A program made the translations under genes and the position numbers. A DNA stretch of 7,768 bases from Anaerolineae bacterium (lineage in GTDB: Bacteria; Chloroflexota; Anaerolineae; 4572-78; NAK82): contig JANXAX010000111.1 of the NCBI GenBank assembly GCA_025062175.1, positions 1-7,768 of the forward strand, written 5' to 3'. The notes below the pieces were generated by a model, which saw only the letters and a list, made by a program, of their open reading frames with translations, was not told where the DNA came from and did no database searches. Shown piece after piece: positions 1-5,851 of the stretch; positions within the stretch are counted from its first letter, which is position 1, and every line of letters begins with the position of its first letter.

Positions 1-375
1 GTAATCTGCCGCGAAGTCCTTGGCCCGCTCTTCCAACGGCTCGATCGCGCCCGAATAGGCGAACTGGCCGATCCACGGCGCTGCGATCTGGGCTACGTCC
101 GGAGCGTTGCCGGCGGCGGCTTCCATCAGCAGCTGCTGCCGCGTGTTTTCCCAGGCAATCCCTTCGTACTCGATCTTGACGTTGGGATGCTTCTCCTGGA
201 ACTTCTCCACCATGTGGTTGAACTGCTTGGCGGTCGACTCTTCCATGCCGATCCAGCCGGCGAAGCGGATGACGATGGGCTCCTCCTGGGGCGGTGCCGC
301 GCCGACGGTGAAGAAAGAGGCCACCAAAGCGACCACGAGCAATCCAATGGTTGCGATTCGAATGTGCGCGTTCAT
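1..375 (-). CDS. Sugar ABC transporter extracellular substrate-binding protein, N-terminal part (cut by window edge)
   Basis: The first 125 residues of a secreted solute-binding protein are encoded; the rest lies beyond base 1. Seen: a short basic start (MNAHIRIA), a hydrophobic stretch at residues 7-24 and a small-residue cleavage site (V24-G-A26 or G25-A-A27), giving a classical signal peptide with no lipobox cysteine. The mature start has the beta strand IVIRFAGW, then a helix ending KFQEKHPNVKIEYEG, then LLMEAAAGNAPDVAQI. This order, especially AAGNAPDV, is typical of cluster-B (MalE-like) family 1 sugar-binding proteins. The start is fixed by AGGAGG at 384-389, 8 nt upstream. It is last in the minus-strand catabolic set, 122 bp after the amidohydrolase, and would deliver the sugar to membrane permeases presumably encoded further on. 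Specificity is unknown. Family assignment is confident, substrate is not. Confidence 0.87.
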   Translation of the reverse strand, partial: MNAHIRIATIGLLVVALVASFFTVGAAPPQEEPIVIRFAGWIGMEESTAKQFNHMVEKFQEKHPNVKIEYEGIAWENTRQQLLMEAAAGNAPDVAQIAAPWIGQFAYSGAIEPLEERAKDFAADY

Positions 376-497
376 TCTGGGCTCCTCCTGTACCCTTGCG
401 AGTAGGCCCCCGTCACTAGGGGCAAACGGAACAAACCTTCTTTGACCATTTCAGCATGCGAGACCATGGCCAATTCACTGTGTCCTGCCTAAGGCGA
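376..497 (-). other. Intergenic gap between amidohydrolase and binding-protein gene
   Basis: This is the only sizeable gap inside the minus-strand catabolic set. It holds the Shine-Dalgarno of the binding-protein gene (384-389) and a short GC inverted repeat, GCCCC (406-410) and GGGGC (419-423) around an 8-nt loop. No T-run follows the repeat in either direction, so it does not look like a terminator. I see no convincing -35/-10 pair on the minus strand. The simplest reading is that transcription continues through, with the small hairpin in the leader of the binding-protein message. Confidence 0.35.
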
Positions 498-1541
498 TCA
501 CCCCCTTTCCACGGTTGCGATCAGGCGTGCGGCGTTGCCATGAAAGACATCGGCGATCTCCGCCGCACTTAAGCCACACGCTGCAGCAGCGCGGCGAAAG
601 GCGCGCAGCGCTTCGTAGAGGAAGAAGGTCAAGTGCTCACCCTCCGCAGCACTCACTTCACGCATATGCGGGTCGTCGCGCAGGTCGCCGTAAAGCCCCG
701 GTGGCACGAGATTGACATAACGTCCTTCTTCGCAGATGCGCCGCATGCGCATGCGCACAATCGGCAGGTCGCTCCCAAATAGGATACGTTGTGGGCCAAA
801 CGCGCGCAGCGCCTGTTCCATGACCTGGGCATTGGTGTTGGCACTGAAGTCGAAGAGCAGCTGCCGGCTGACGCGCAACACGGTGAAAGCTTCTCCGACG
901 TCCTCTGCACAATAGGCGCGCCCGATGTGGGCGACGATGAGCTTGACATTCGGATAGGTAGCCTCGATCTCCAGCAAGTGTTGCAGGTTGAGCGCATCCC
1001 GCAGGCGTGCCGGCCGCGGAAGGTGGAGCATCACCAGCCAGCCATGGGCATCGGCCGCTGCGAGGTGGTGACGTGGCAGAAAGTCGTAGATGGTGATGTC
1101 CTGGGCCGGGATATGGGGCGGTGCCTGATCCACATAGGGCTTGAGACCGATAAAACCGCCCTGGCGCACCCGCTCTTCCACCTCCGAGGCGGACCAAGAC
1201 GGGGTGGTCACCAGCAGAGCTGGCAGCTGATATTGCTCCGCCGCGCGGCTCGTGTAGGCGTTGGTGCGCTCCAAGTCCACGTTGCGTTCCGGCCAGCCGA
1301 AGATGAGCGGGGTCACCTGCTTGCCCGGGAACATCTGGGCATAGGTGTCCAGCAGTTCCTCGATCGTGTTTTCCTCCGCCACGCGGCGTGGCCACACCGG
1401 GCCACGGGCGCTGGCATCGGCCGGCGAGCGAAACTCCTTGCGCCATATATGGGTGTGCACATCGAAGATCACATCCGGAAGGAAGTCCTCCAGATGAGCC
1501 CGATAGAATTCTCGATCCACCTCACGCACCTGGAAAGACAT
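498..1541 (-). CDS. Amidohydrolase-2 family metal-dependent hydrolase (possible sugar lactonase)
   Basis: This 347-residue protein has the layout of the amidohydrolase superfamily TIM barrel (Amidohydro_2). Seen: the metal-binding HxH after strand 1 (FDVHTH, H29/H31), GFIGLKPY at 129-136, MLHL at 171-174 (H173), VAHIGR at 203-208 (H205), FGSDLP at 255-260 with the catalytic-type aspartate D258, and the C-terminal FHGNAARL at 333-340 common in this family. Known: relatives include sugar lactonases, LigI-like lactonases and decarboxylases. Inferred: in this operon a lactone or ring hydrolysis of the imported sugar derivative is plausible, but an isomerase-like role cannot be excluded. The start follows GAGGTAA at 1548-1554. 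The kinase stop lies one base upstream of this ATG, so translation is probably coupled. Confidence 0.85.
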   Translation of the reverse strand: MSFQVREVDREFYRAHLEDFLPDVIFDVHTHIWRKEFRSPADASARGPVWPRRVAEENTIEELLDTYAQMFPGKQVTPLIFGWPERNVDLERTNAYTSRAAEQYQLPALLVTTPSWSASEVEERVRQGGFIGLKPYVDQAPPHIPAQDITIYDFLPRHHLAAADAHGWLVMLHLPRPARLRDALNLQHLLEIEATYPNVKLIVAHIGRAYCAEDVGEAFTVLRVSRQLLFDFSANTNAQVMEQALRAFGPQRILFGSDLPIVRMRMRRICEEGRYVNLVPPGLYGDLRDDPHMREVSAAEGEHLTFFLYEALRAFRRAAAACGLSAAEIADVFHGNAARLIATVERG

Positions 1542-1542
1542 G

Positions 1543-3051
1543 TCACATTACCTCGGTTTCGAGCTGGGCGAGATCGAAACGTGCACCACGCCGGTATGCC
1601 GTGAAGATTTCGGTGTATCGAGTGACGTTAGCTCGGTCCGGAAGCAGGGTCTCCTCAGGTGCTTGGAGCGCGACAAAGCCGGCGAATATGTTGGGAAACA
1701 ATCCCGCTCCGCGGCCGGCCAGGATAGCTGCGCCGCGGCTGGCTGCTTCCCCAGAGGCGGGCACGCGGACCGTCCGGCCCGTGATATCTGCGACGAGGCG
1801 CGGCCAGATCACGCTTCGGGCGGCGCCACCCACCATCGTGAGTTCCGAGGCATGCACCCCGGTCGCCTCGATTTCCTCCAAAGCCCACCGGAGCTCGAAA
1901 GTGATCCCCTCCATGACAGCGCGGGTCAGATCGCCCCGTCCGTGCGTCAAGGTAAGGCCGATGAAGGCGCCACGCGTCGGCCCGTAGGTGGCCGCGTGGC
2001 CGCCGGCGAGGGGATAGAAGAACAACCCATCTGCACCCGGCGCGGCGCGCGCCGCGGCCTGGTCGAGGGCGCGCAGACACTCGGTGCGTTCCTGCGTCGC
2101 TGCGCTGTCCTCCCAGAGGAGATCCACCAGCCATTCCAGCGACCTGCCGACTCCGCCCAGGCTGCGGATGGCGCCCCAGCACCCGTCGACCGCGTGCCGT
2201 CCGACCGCCATCCGACTGGCCAGCCCGGCCTCCCTCGTTTCCGGCACCGCGAGCAACACCCATGCTGTGCCGCATGAGAGCAACACCTGTCCGGGTTGCA
2301 GCACGCCGGCACCGACTGCCGCGCAGTACTGGTCGTGCGCGCCGTTGACCAGGGGAGTGCCTTGGACCAACCCCGTCACCGCGCTCGCCGCCGCGGTCAC
2401 CTTGCCGACTACCGTCCCGCAGGGCTGGATGGGCGAAAGCTGCTCCCTGCGGATGCCGGCGACCTCCAGCAGACGTTCATCCCAGTCGCCGGTGGCGATG
2501 TTCATCAGCTGGGTGATGCCGGCGTTGGTCGGATCCATACACCGCTCGCCGGTCAGCCAATAGCCGATGAAGTCGTTGACGAACAGGAAATAGCGCGAAC
2601 GGGCGAAACAATCCGGCATGGCGTCGCGCAGCCAGGCGATGTGCTGCAGCGGCAACGAACCTTGCAGCGGCCAGCCGGTGATGGTGTAGACGAGTTCATC
2701 TCCCAGCAATGCACGAACGCGTTCTGCCTGGACGGCGCCGCGCTGGTCCATCCAGCTGATCGCGTTGTAGGTGGGGTGGCCTGCGGCATCCACAGGGATG
2801 GTGGTGCCGCCTTGAGAGGACAGGGATACGGCGGCGATGTGGTCTTCGGGACGCAGCTGGGTAAGCACTGCCCGGATGACCTGTGCCACCGCTTCACAAA
2901 GCGCGTCGGGCGATTGCTCCACCCAACCCGGCTGGGGGGTGAGCAAGCCGTAGGCCTGGCTCGCCGAGGCGAGGATTTCCCCGCTCAGGTCGAACACCAG
3001 GCCTTTTGTAGCGGTAGTGCCGACATCCAGGCCCAAGAGCCGTTCGGGCAT
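1543..3051 (-). CDS. FGGY-family carbohydrate kinase (xylulokinase-like)
   Basis: A cytoplasmic sugar kinase of 502 residues, the usual FGGY length, that would phosphorylate a ketose or polyol with ATP. Seen: the N-terminal phosphate-binding loop LLGLDVGTTATKGLVFD (5-21); GWVEQSP (42-48); SLSSQGGTTIPVD (76-88); the sugar-contact motif SWMDQRG (99-105); NGAHDQYCAAVGAG (236-249), whose D240 matches the catalytic base of xylulokinases; an ATP-domain SCGTAWV (259-265); and the C-terminal FGGY signature MVGGAARSVIWPRLVADITGR (about 406-426). The ATG has GGAGGTG at 3061-3067, 9 nt upstream, and lies 3 nt after the aldolase stop. Its substrate is unknown: xylulokinase, L-fuculokinase, erythritol kinase and LsrK are all FGGY members and cannot be separated by eye. 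The neighbouring aldolase suggests its product is cleaved next. Confidence 0.9.
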   Translation of the reverse strand: MPERLLGLDVGTTATKGLVFDLSGEILASASQAYGLLTPQPGWVEQSPDALCEAVAQVIRAVLTQLRPEDHIAAVSLSSQGGTTIPVDAAGHPTYNAISWMDQRGAVQAERVRALLGDELVYTITGWPLQGSLPLQHIAWLRDAMPDCFARSRYFLFVNDFIGYWLTGERCMDPTNAGITQLMNIATGDWDERLLEVAGIRREQLSPIQPCGTVVGKVTAAASAVTGLVQGTPLVNGAHDQYCAAVGAGVLQPGQVLLSCGTAWVLLAVPETREAGLASRMAVGRHAVDGCWGAIRSLGGVGRSLEWLVDLLWEDSAATQERTECLRALDQAAARAAPGADGLFFYPLAGGHAATYGPTRGAFIGLTLTHGRGDLTRAVMEGITFELRWALEEIEATGVHASELTMVGGAARSVIWPRLVADITGRTVRVPASGEAASRGAAILAGRGAGLFPNIFAGFVALQAPEETLLPDRANVTRYTEIFTAYRRGARFDLAQLETEVM

Positions 3052-3054
3052 TTG

Positions 3055-3846
3055 CTATGCCACCTCCGGCGCCATATGGCGCTGTACCACGTTCTTCAAT
3101 CGGCGCAGGAACTGCGTCGGGTTCTCCGCCTGCAACACATTGCGCCCGAACACCACCCCGCGGGCGCCAGCTTGGACCGCTTGGTGGGCCAGCACGAGCG
3201 CGTCGAGCTCGGAAGCGAGCTTCTCCGCGCCGAGCGCGAAGACGGGGATGGGCACCCCCTCGACCACCTCGAAAAAGCGCTCGCCGGTGTAAAACGTCTT
3301 GATCGCATCCGCGCCCAGCTCACACGCGATGCGGCATGTCTTCTTGATATAGTCGTGGAACTCGTCTGAATTGGCACGCAGGTCGCCGGCAGGGAACACC
3401 TCACCGATGAGGGGCACGCCCAGCCGGTAGCTCTCCTCGGCGATGCCGGCGAACACCTGGACATTGCGCGCGTCACGCTCTTCACTCCCCGTCTTGAGCA
3501 CCAGGCTGGCCAACACCAGCTCAGCACCGGCGGCGACCGCTGCTTCGACTGACATCGCCTGGACGATATAGGCTTCGCGATAATGCCACGGCTCGCAATG
3601 GATGGTGTTCCAGTTCAACCGGGCAATGATCGCTGGACTGCCCTTGCCTGCGAACAGCGTGCCGGCAAAGCGGATCATCTGGGGGGCCAACAACACGGCG
3701 TCCGCTTCCTTGAGCGCTTGCGCAGCGGCGGTGAAATCCACCAGGCCAGGCATGGGCCCAAACGTTTGACCGTGGTCCATTGCGACGATGACGGTGTTGG
3801 CGCCATCGAGAAAGAGTCTGCTGAGGCGGATCGCCTTCCCGGACAT
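3055..3846 (-). CDS. Class I DhnA/LsrF-type aldolase
   Basis: 263 residues, the usual size for the DhnA-like class I aldolases that include archaeal-type fructose-bisphosphate aldolase, LsrF and ADH synthase. Seen: VIVAMDHGQTFGPMPGL (about 19-34), the family's strand-1 DHG motif; ADAVLLAPQMIRF (48-60); GADAIKTFYTGE (178-189) with K183 as the expected Schiff-base lysine; IPVFALGAEK (200-209); and the phosphate-binding end AGARGVVFGRNVLQ (226-239). It would cleave a phosphorylated sugar, most simply the product of the adjacent kinase. The start at 3846 is chosen because it has AGGAG at 3854-3858 and because the family motif begins about 20 residues in; the open frame upstream to 4128 shows no family resemblance and crosses the promoter region. 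The exact substrate is unresolved. Confidence 0.88.
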   Translation of the reverse strand: MSGKAIRLSRLFLDGANTVIVAMDHGQTFGPMPGLVDFTAAAQALKEADAVLLAPQMIRFAGTLFAGKGSPAIIARLNWNTIHCEPWHYREAYIVQAMSVEAAVAAGAELVLASLVLKTGSEERDARNVQVFAGIAEESYRLGVPLIGEVFPAGDLRANSDEFHDYIKKTCRIACELGADAIKTFYTGERFFEVVEGVPIPVFALGAEKLASELDALVLAHQAVQAGARGVVFGRNVLQAENPTQFLRRLKNVVQRHMAPEVA

Positions 3847-3860
3847 TCGAACGCTCCTGT

Positions 3861-3889
3861 TTGAAGTGCACTCTAGATCTCTGTATAAC
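3861..3889 (+). promoter_or_regulatory. Plus-strand sigma-70-type promoter, divergent from the aldolase operon
   Basis: TTGAAG (3861-3866), a 17-nt spacer and TATAAC (3884-3889) form a good housekeeping promoter pointing away from the aldolase. Expected transcription start is near 3896. It overlaps the -10 region of the opposing operon promoter, so the two are likely to compete or be controlled together. No plus-strand protein gene follows before the terminator at 3984-4033. Confidence 0.55.
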
Positions 3890-3924
3890 TTGCGATATAG
3901 TGGTGCATTGAGTATGATGCACAA
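3882..3924 (-). promoter_or_regulatory. Probable promoter of the aldolase-kinase-amidohydrolase operon
   Basis: Upstream of the aldolase the minus strand reads TTGTGC (3919-3924), then 19 nt, then TATATC (3894-3899). A second -10-like TATACA lies at 3882-3887. The -35 and spacing are suboptimal, which suits a regulated promoter. The GTGCAT-N8-ATGCAC palindrome sits in the spacer. The exact start point is uncertain; a leader of roughly 40 nt would result. Confidence 0.4.
3903..3922. promoter_or_regulatory. Palindromic operator candidate GTGCAT-N8-ATGCAC
   Basis: Perfect 6-bp arms (3903-3908 and 3917-3922) are separated by 8 nt, a 20-bp footprint suited to a dimeric repressor. It lies inside the proposed promoter of the aldolase operon and just after the plus-strand start. 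The adjacent DeoR-family regulator is the obvious candidate ligand. The same bases also fold as RNA on the plus strand, with two extra G-U pairs and an AGUA loop, so a DNA role is not the only reading. Confidence 0.4.
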
Positions 3925-3983
3925 TAAGCTGGCCGCGCTGCCGTCATCCAAGCCAAATCCCGCAGCGTGAAGCCGGTGTGCTG

Positions 3984-4033
3984 GGGGATGCTCGTCAGGA
4001 CTTGGCAGGCAGGCACGAGCATCCCCTTTTTTT
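3984..4033 (+). terminator. Rho-independent terminator, plus strand
   Basis: A perfect 12-bp stem, GGGGATGCTCGT (3984-3995) with ACGAGCATCCCC (4015-4026), has a 19-nt loop and is followed directly by seven Ts (4027-4033). The T-run fixes the orientation as plus strand. It cannot serve the regulator or the aldolase operon, which are on the other strand. It ends the short transcript starting near 3896. Confidence 0.85.
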
Positions 4034-4438
4034 CGCCCTTTGCTCGCCCGGACTGAAACTTTCTGTCCAGGTCTATTTTGTTTAGGAAGCGCGGTCCAGC
4101 CCGCGCCGTGCACGTCACAGGGCGGCATATGGGCCGCTGCCTAAAGGTCGCGGCGCGGATAGGGTATCACAACTTGAGACCGCCGCTTTCCTTCACTCCT
4201 AATGACAAATACATCCGTCAGCCCCCACTCCTCCACCTTTCAAGGGCCGTTTTTTTATCCAACCCGGCGGCGCACGTCGATCTCAACTGCCAGCGAGCTC
4301 AAGCTCACGGCTGGTACACCAAGCCGGCCCAAGCCGAGCGAGTCCAGCAGCAACCCAGAGCCTGTCCAGGCTTCAGATGCCAGCCCAGGTAGACGCGAAT
4401 GCCACCTCGGTCCCAAAACCACCCCCGAAAGCACCACC
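4034..4438. other. Gene-free stretch after the regulator gene
   Basis: About 400 bp with no credible coding region on either strand. It holds two small symmetrical elements: GCGCGG (4089-4094) with CCGCGC (4101-4106) around 6 nt, and AGCCTG-TC-CAGGCT (4359-4372). The second lies about 70 nt downstream of the regulator stop and might form a hairpin at the 3' end of that message, but no T-run follows it on the minus strand. A seven-T run at 4250-4256 has only a 4-bp stem before it. No insertion-sequence ends or promoters were found. Confidence 0.4.
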
Positions 4439-5287
4439 TTATACGGTGATCACCTCCACTCCTGCATCGCGCAGCTGGGCAACGAAATCCGGTGGCGCTT
4501 TGTCGTCCGTGATCAGCGCGTTGATCTTGGTGAGCGGCATAATAGTCACCAGACCGATCACACCGATCTTGCTCGAATCGGCCACCACGACGATGCGCGA
4601 CGCACTGCGCACCAGCGCCCGATCCACCTCCGCCTCCAGGACGTTGGCAGTGGTGACGCCGTTGGAGAAGGTCAGGCCGTCCGCGCCGAGGAACATCGTG
4701 TCGGCGTGTAGTCCGCGCAACGCTTCGATGGTCTGCGGCCCGACCATGACCTGGTACTCGTGAAGATAGACACCGCCCAGCACGATGATGTGCACGTTTT
4801 TCCAGGCGCCCAATTCGTACACAATCGGCAGGGAAGCAGTGATGACGGTCAGATTGCCAGAGGTGAGCAAGTGGCCGGGGATGTGGCGCGCCACTTGCAG
4901 CGTGGTCGTGCCCGAATCGAAGATCAGCCGTTCGTTTTCGCGGATCATCTGAGCGGCGGCACGCCCGATGCGCTCTTTTTCGCGCGCATGAGCCAGCGCA
5001 CGTGCGGAGGTCATTTCGGGACTCGGCAATCCTGGGATGCTGACCGCCCCGCCATGAATGCGCTTCAGCAAACCGCTCTGTTCCAGGCGTTCCAGGTCGC
5101 GGCGTATCGAGACTTCCGAGACGCCAAAGCGTTCGCTCAGCTCGGCGATGCGCACCACGCGATGGGTAGCCAGCTCTTCGAGGATCAGCGCGCGTCGCAC
5201 CTGAGCGTCCAGCGCGGCGCCCGCTTCGACGGCATGCGAAGAGATGGTCGACTGATTAGCTGACATATCGGTTATGGTTGCGCTCAT
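4439..5287 (-). CDS. DeoR-family transcriptional regulator of sugar metabolism
   Basis: A 282-residue sugar-phosphate-responsive regulator. Seen: an N-terminal winged helix-turn-helix at about 30-82 (VVRIAELSERFGVSEVSIRRD, then LLKRIHGGAV, the classic DeoR ending), and the C-terminal DeoR sensor domain with DSGTTT (124-129), VITASLPIVYELG, GADGLTFSNGVTT (201-213) and VVVADSSKIG (233-242), which form the sugar-phosphate pocket in this fold. Family proteins are usually about 250-260 residues, so the first 20-25 residues are extra. A start at M8 (5266) is possible; neither start has a clear Shine-Dalgarno. It lies upstream of the aldolase operon on the same strand, 592 bp away, and most likely represses that operon until a phosphorylated intermediate accumulates. 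Confidence 0.92.
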   Translation of the reverse strand: MSATITDMSANQSTISSHAVEAGAALDAQVRRALILEELATHRVVRIAELSERFGVSEVSIRRDLERLEQSGLLKRIHGGAVSIPGLPSPEMTSARALAHAREKERIGRAAAQMIRENERLIFDSGTTTLQVARHIPGHLLTSGNLTVITASLPIVYELGAWKNVHIIVLGGVYLHEYQVMVGPQTIEALRGLHADTMFLGADGLTFSNGVTTANVLEAEVDRALVRSASRIVVVADSSKIGVIGLVTIMPLTKINALITDDKAPPDFVAQLRDAGVEVITV

Positions 5288-5313
5288 TATATGTTATATT
5301 TTGCTTCATTCTC

Positions 5314-5342
5314 AGTATATCATGGTTTCGATCGGTTGTCAA
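5314..5342 (-). promoter_or_regulatory. Near-consensus sigma-70 promoter of the DeoR-family gene
   Basis: On the minus strand TTGACA (5337-5342), exactly 17 nt, then TATACT (5314-5319): a full-consensus -35 and a 5-of-6 -10. Start of transcription is expected near 5306-5307, leaving a leader of about 20 nt rich in A and T with no clear ribosome site. This is the strongest promoter in the window. Confidence 0.75.
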
Positions 5343-5401
5343 TAGGAAAAACTTAAAATGTAAATCGTTCACCATCCCTGTTTATTGTCAAAGTACCCGA
5401 C

Positions 5402-5430
5402 TTGGGAAAATCGGCCGATTGTGCTATACT
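5402..5430 (+). promoter_or_regulatory. Promoter of the DUF1294-cobU-cobS-DUF1015 operon with palindromic spacer
   Basis: TTGGGA (5402-5407), 17 nt, TATACT (5425-5430), with transcription expected from about 5437. The spacer contains a perfect 12-bp palindrome, AATCGGCCGATT (5409-5420), a natural site for a dimeric repressor or activator between the -35 and -10. The promoter position also rules out the upstream in-frame starts of the DUF1294 gene. Confidence 0.65.
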
Positions 5431-5467
5431 CAGAATGCCAATCAGGTCTCACGGGTGTAGGTGTGCC

Positions 5468-5827
5468 ATGCCCTATCTGGTGTTTGCCATCACCGCCATT
5501 TTGCCGCTGGCCGTCCTGTTTGCCCTGTTGAATGCCCGCCTGAATTGGCCAGAGTATCTCATCTGGCTGGTGGCCGTCAACATCACCACCTTCGGGGTCT
5601 ACGGGCTGGACAAGGTCCTTTCCCAGATTCGCTGGCTGCGCGTGCCCAACGTTCTGCTGCTCGGCTTGGCAGTGATAGGCGGCTTCTTGGGCGCGACGCT
5701 GGCCAGGTTGGTCTTCCGCCACAAGACCGACGCCCGGCGCTATACATCCTATTCGCAGGTCATCGCGGCGAGCGCGCTCGTCCACATCGCCATTATTTGG
5801 TATTTTTTCCTGCGCGCGGGCCGGTAG
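5468..5827 (+). CDS. DUF1294 family small membrane protein
   Basis: 119 residues, nearly all hydrophobic. Seen: predicted membrane segments at about 2-21, 28-46, 62-81 and 97-115, and the DUF1294 pattern FGVYGLDK (42-49), RVPN (58-61), GGFLGA (71-76) and FRHKT (83-87). The family is widespread in bacteria and sometimes fused to a cold-shock domain; its function is unknown. The ATG at 5468 is chosen because the frame's earlier starts (5402, 5435) lie in the promoter or before the expected transcript start; GTAGGTG just upstream is a modest ribosome site. It is first in the transcript that continues into cobU, 24 nt after its stop. A link to cobalamin or corrinoid handling is only suggested by this position. 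Confidence 0.82.
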   Translation: MPYLVFAITAILPLAVLFALLNARLNWPEYLIWLVAVNITTFGVYGLDKVLSQIRWLRVPNVLLLGLAVIGGFLGATLARLVFRHKTDARRYTSYSQVIAASALVHIAIIWYFFLRAGR

Positions 5828-5851
5828 ATTGGACACGCTCAGGCACATCCG

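Larger units (their letters stand above)
3896..4033 (+). ncRNA. Candidate structured non-coding RNA, about 138 nt, with its own promoter and terminator
   Basis: A promoter (3861-3889) and a strong intrinsic terminator bracket a short unit with no convincing gene. Three hairpins follow one another: (1) 3903-3910 with 3915-3922; (2) 3928-3941 with 3962-3977, built on CGCTGC/GCAGCG, extending to about 14 pairs with a two-A bulge at 3970-3971 and a 20-nt loop; (3) the terminator stem 3984-3995 with 4015-4026. Hairpins 1 and 2 gain G-U pairs (for example 3909-3916, 3910-3915, 3935-3968, 3928-3977) only when read as plus-strand RNA; on the minus strand these would be A-C mismatches. This favours a folded plus-strand transcript. 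No known RNA family was recognised. An 18-codon frame (ATG 3914, TGA 3968-3970) lies inside but lacks a ribosome site. Confidence 0.5.

Noticed and set aside
789..1604. Plus-strand open frame of 271 codons
   Set aside because: Antisense to the amidohydrolase; no motifs and no ribosome site.
2296..3369. Plus-strand open frame of 357 codons
   Set aside because: It lies opposite the kinase and aldolase genes, both with full family signatures, and its translation resembles no family.
3847..4128. Upstream extension of the aldolase frame
   Set aside because: The extra 94 residues have no family similarity and cross the promoter, operator and terminator elements. The ATG at 3846 has a good Shine-Dalgarno and gives the usual family length.
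4241..4256. T-run preceded by GGGCCG as a second plus-strand terminator
   Set aside because: Only a 4-bp CCTT/AAGG stem precedes it, and no transcript needing termination is evident.
4255..4437. 60-codon GTG-started frame just after the regulator stop, minus strand
   Set aside because: No ribosome site, no family resemblance, low-complexity Leu/Gly/Ser composition; probably chance.
5402..5467. TTG or internal ATG start upstream of the DUF1294 gene
   Set aside because: These codons coincide with the -35 element or precede the expected transcription start, and the added residues are hydrophilic and not part of the family.
5431..5467. Cobalamin riboswitch ahead of the cob-type operon
   Set aside because: The leader from the predicted start is only about 30 nt, far too short, and no B12-box-like sequence was found upstream.
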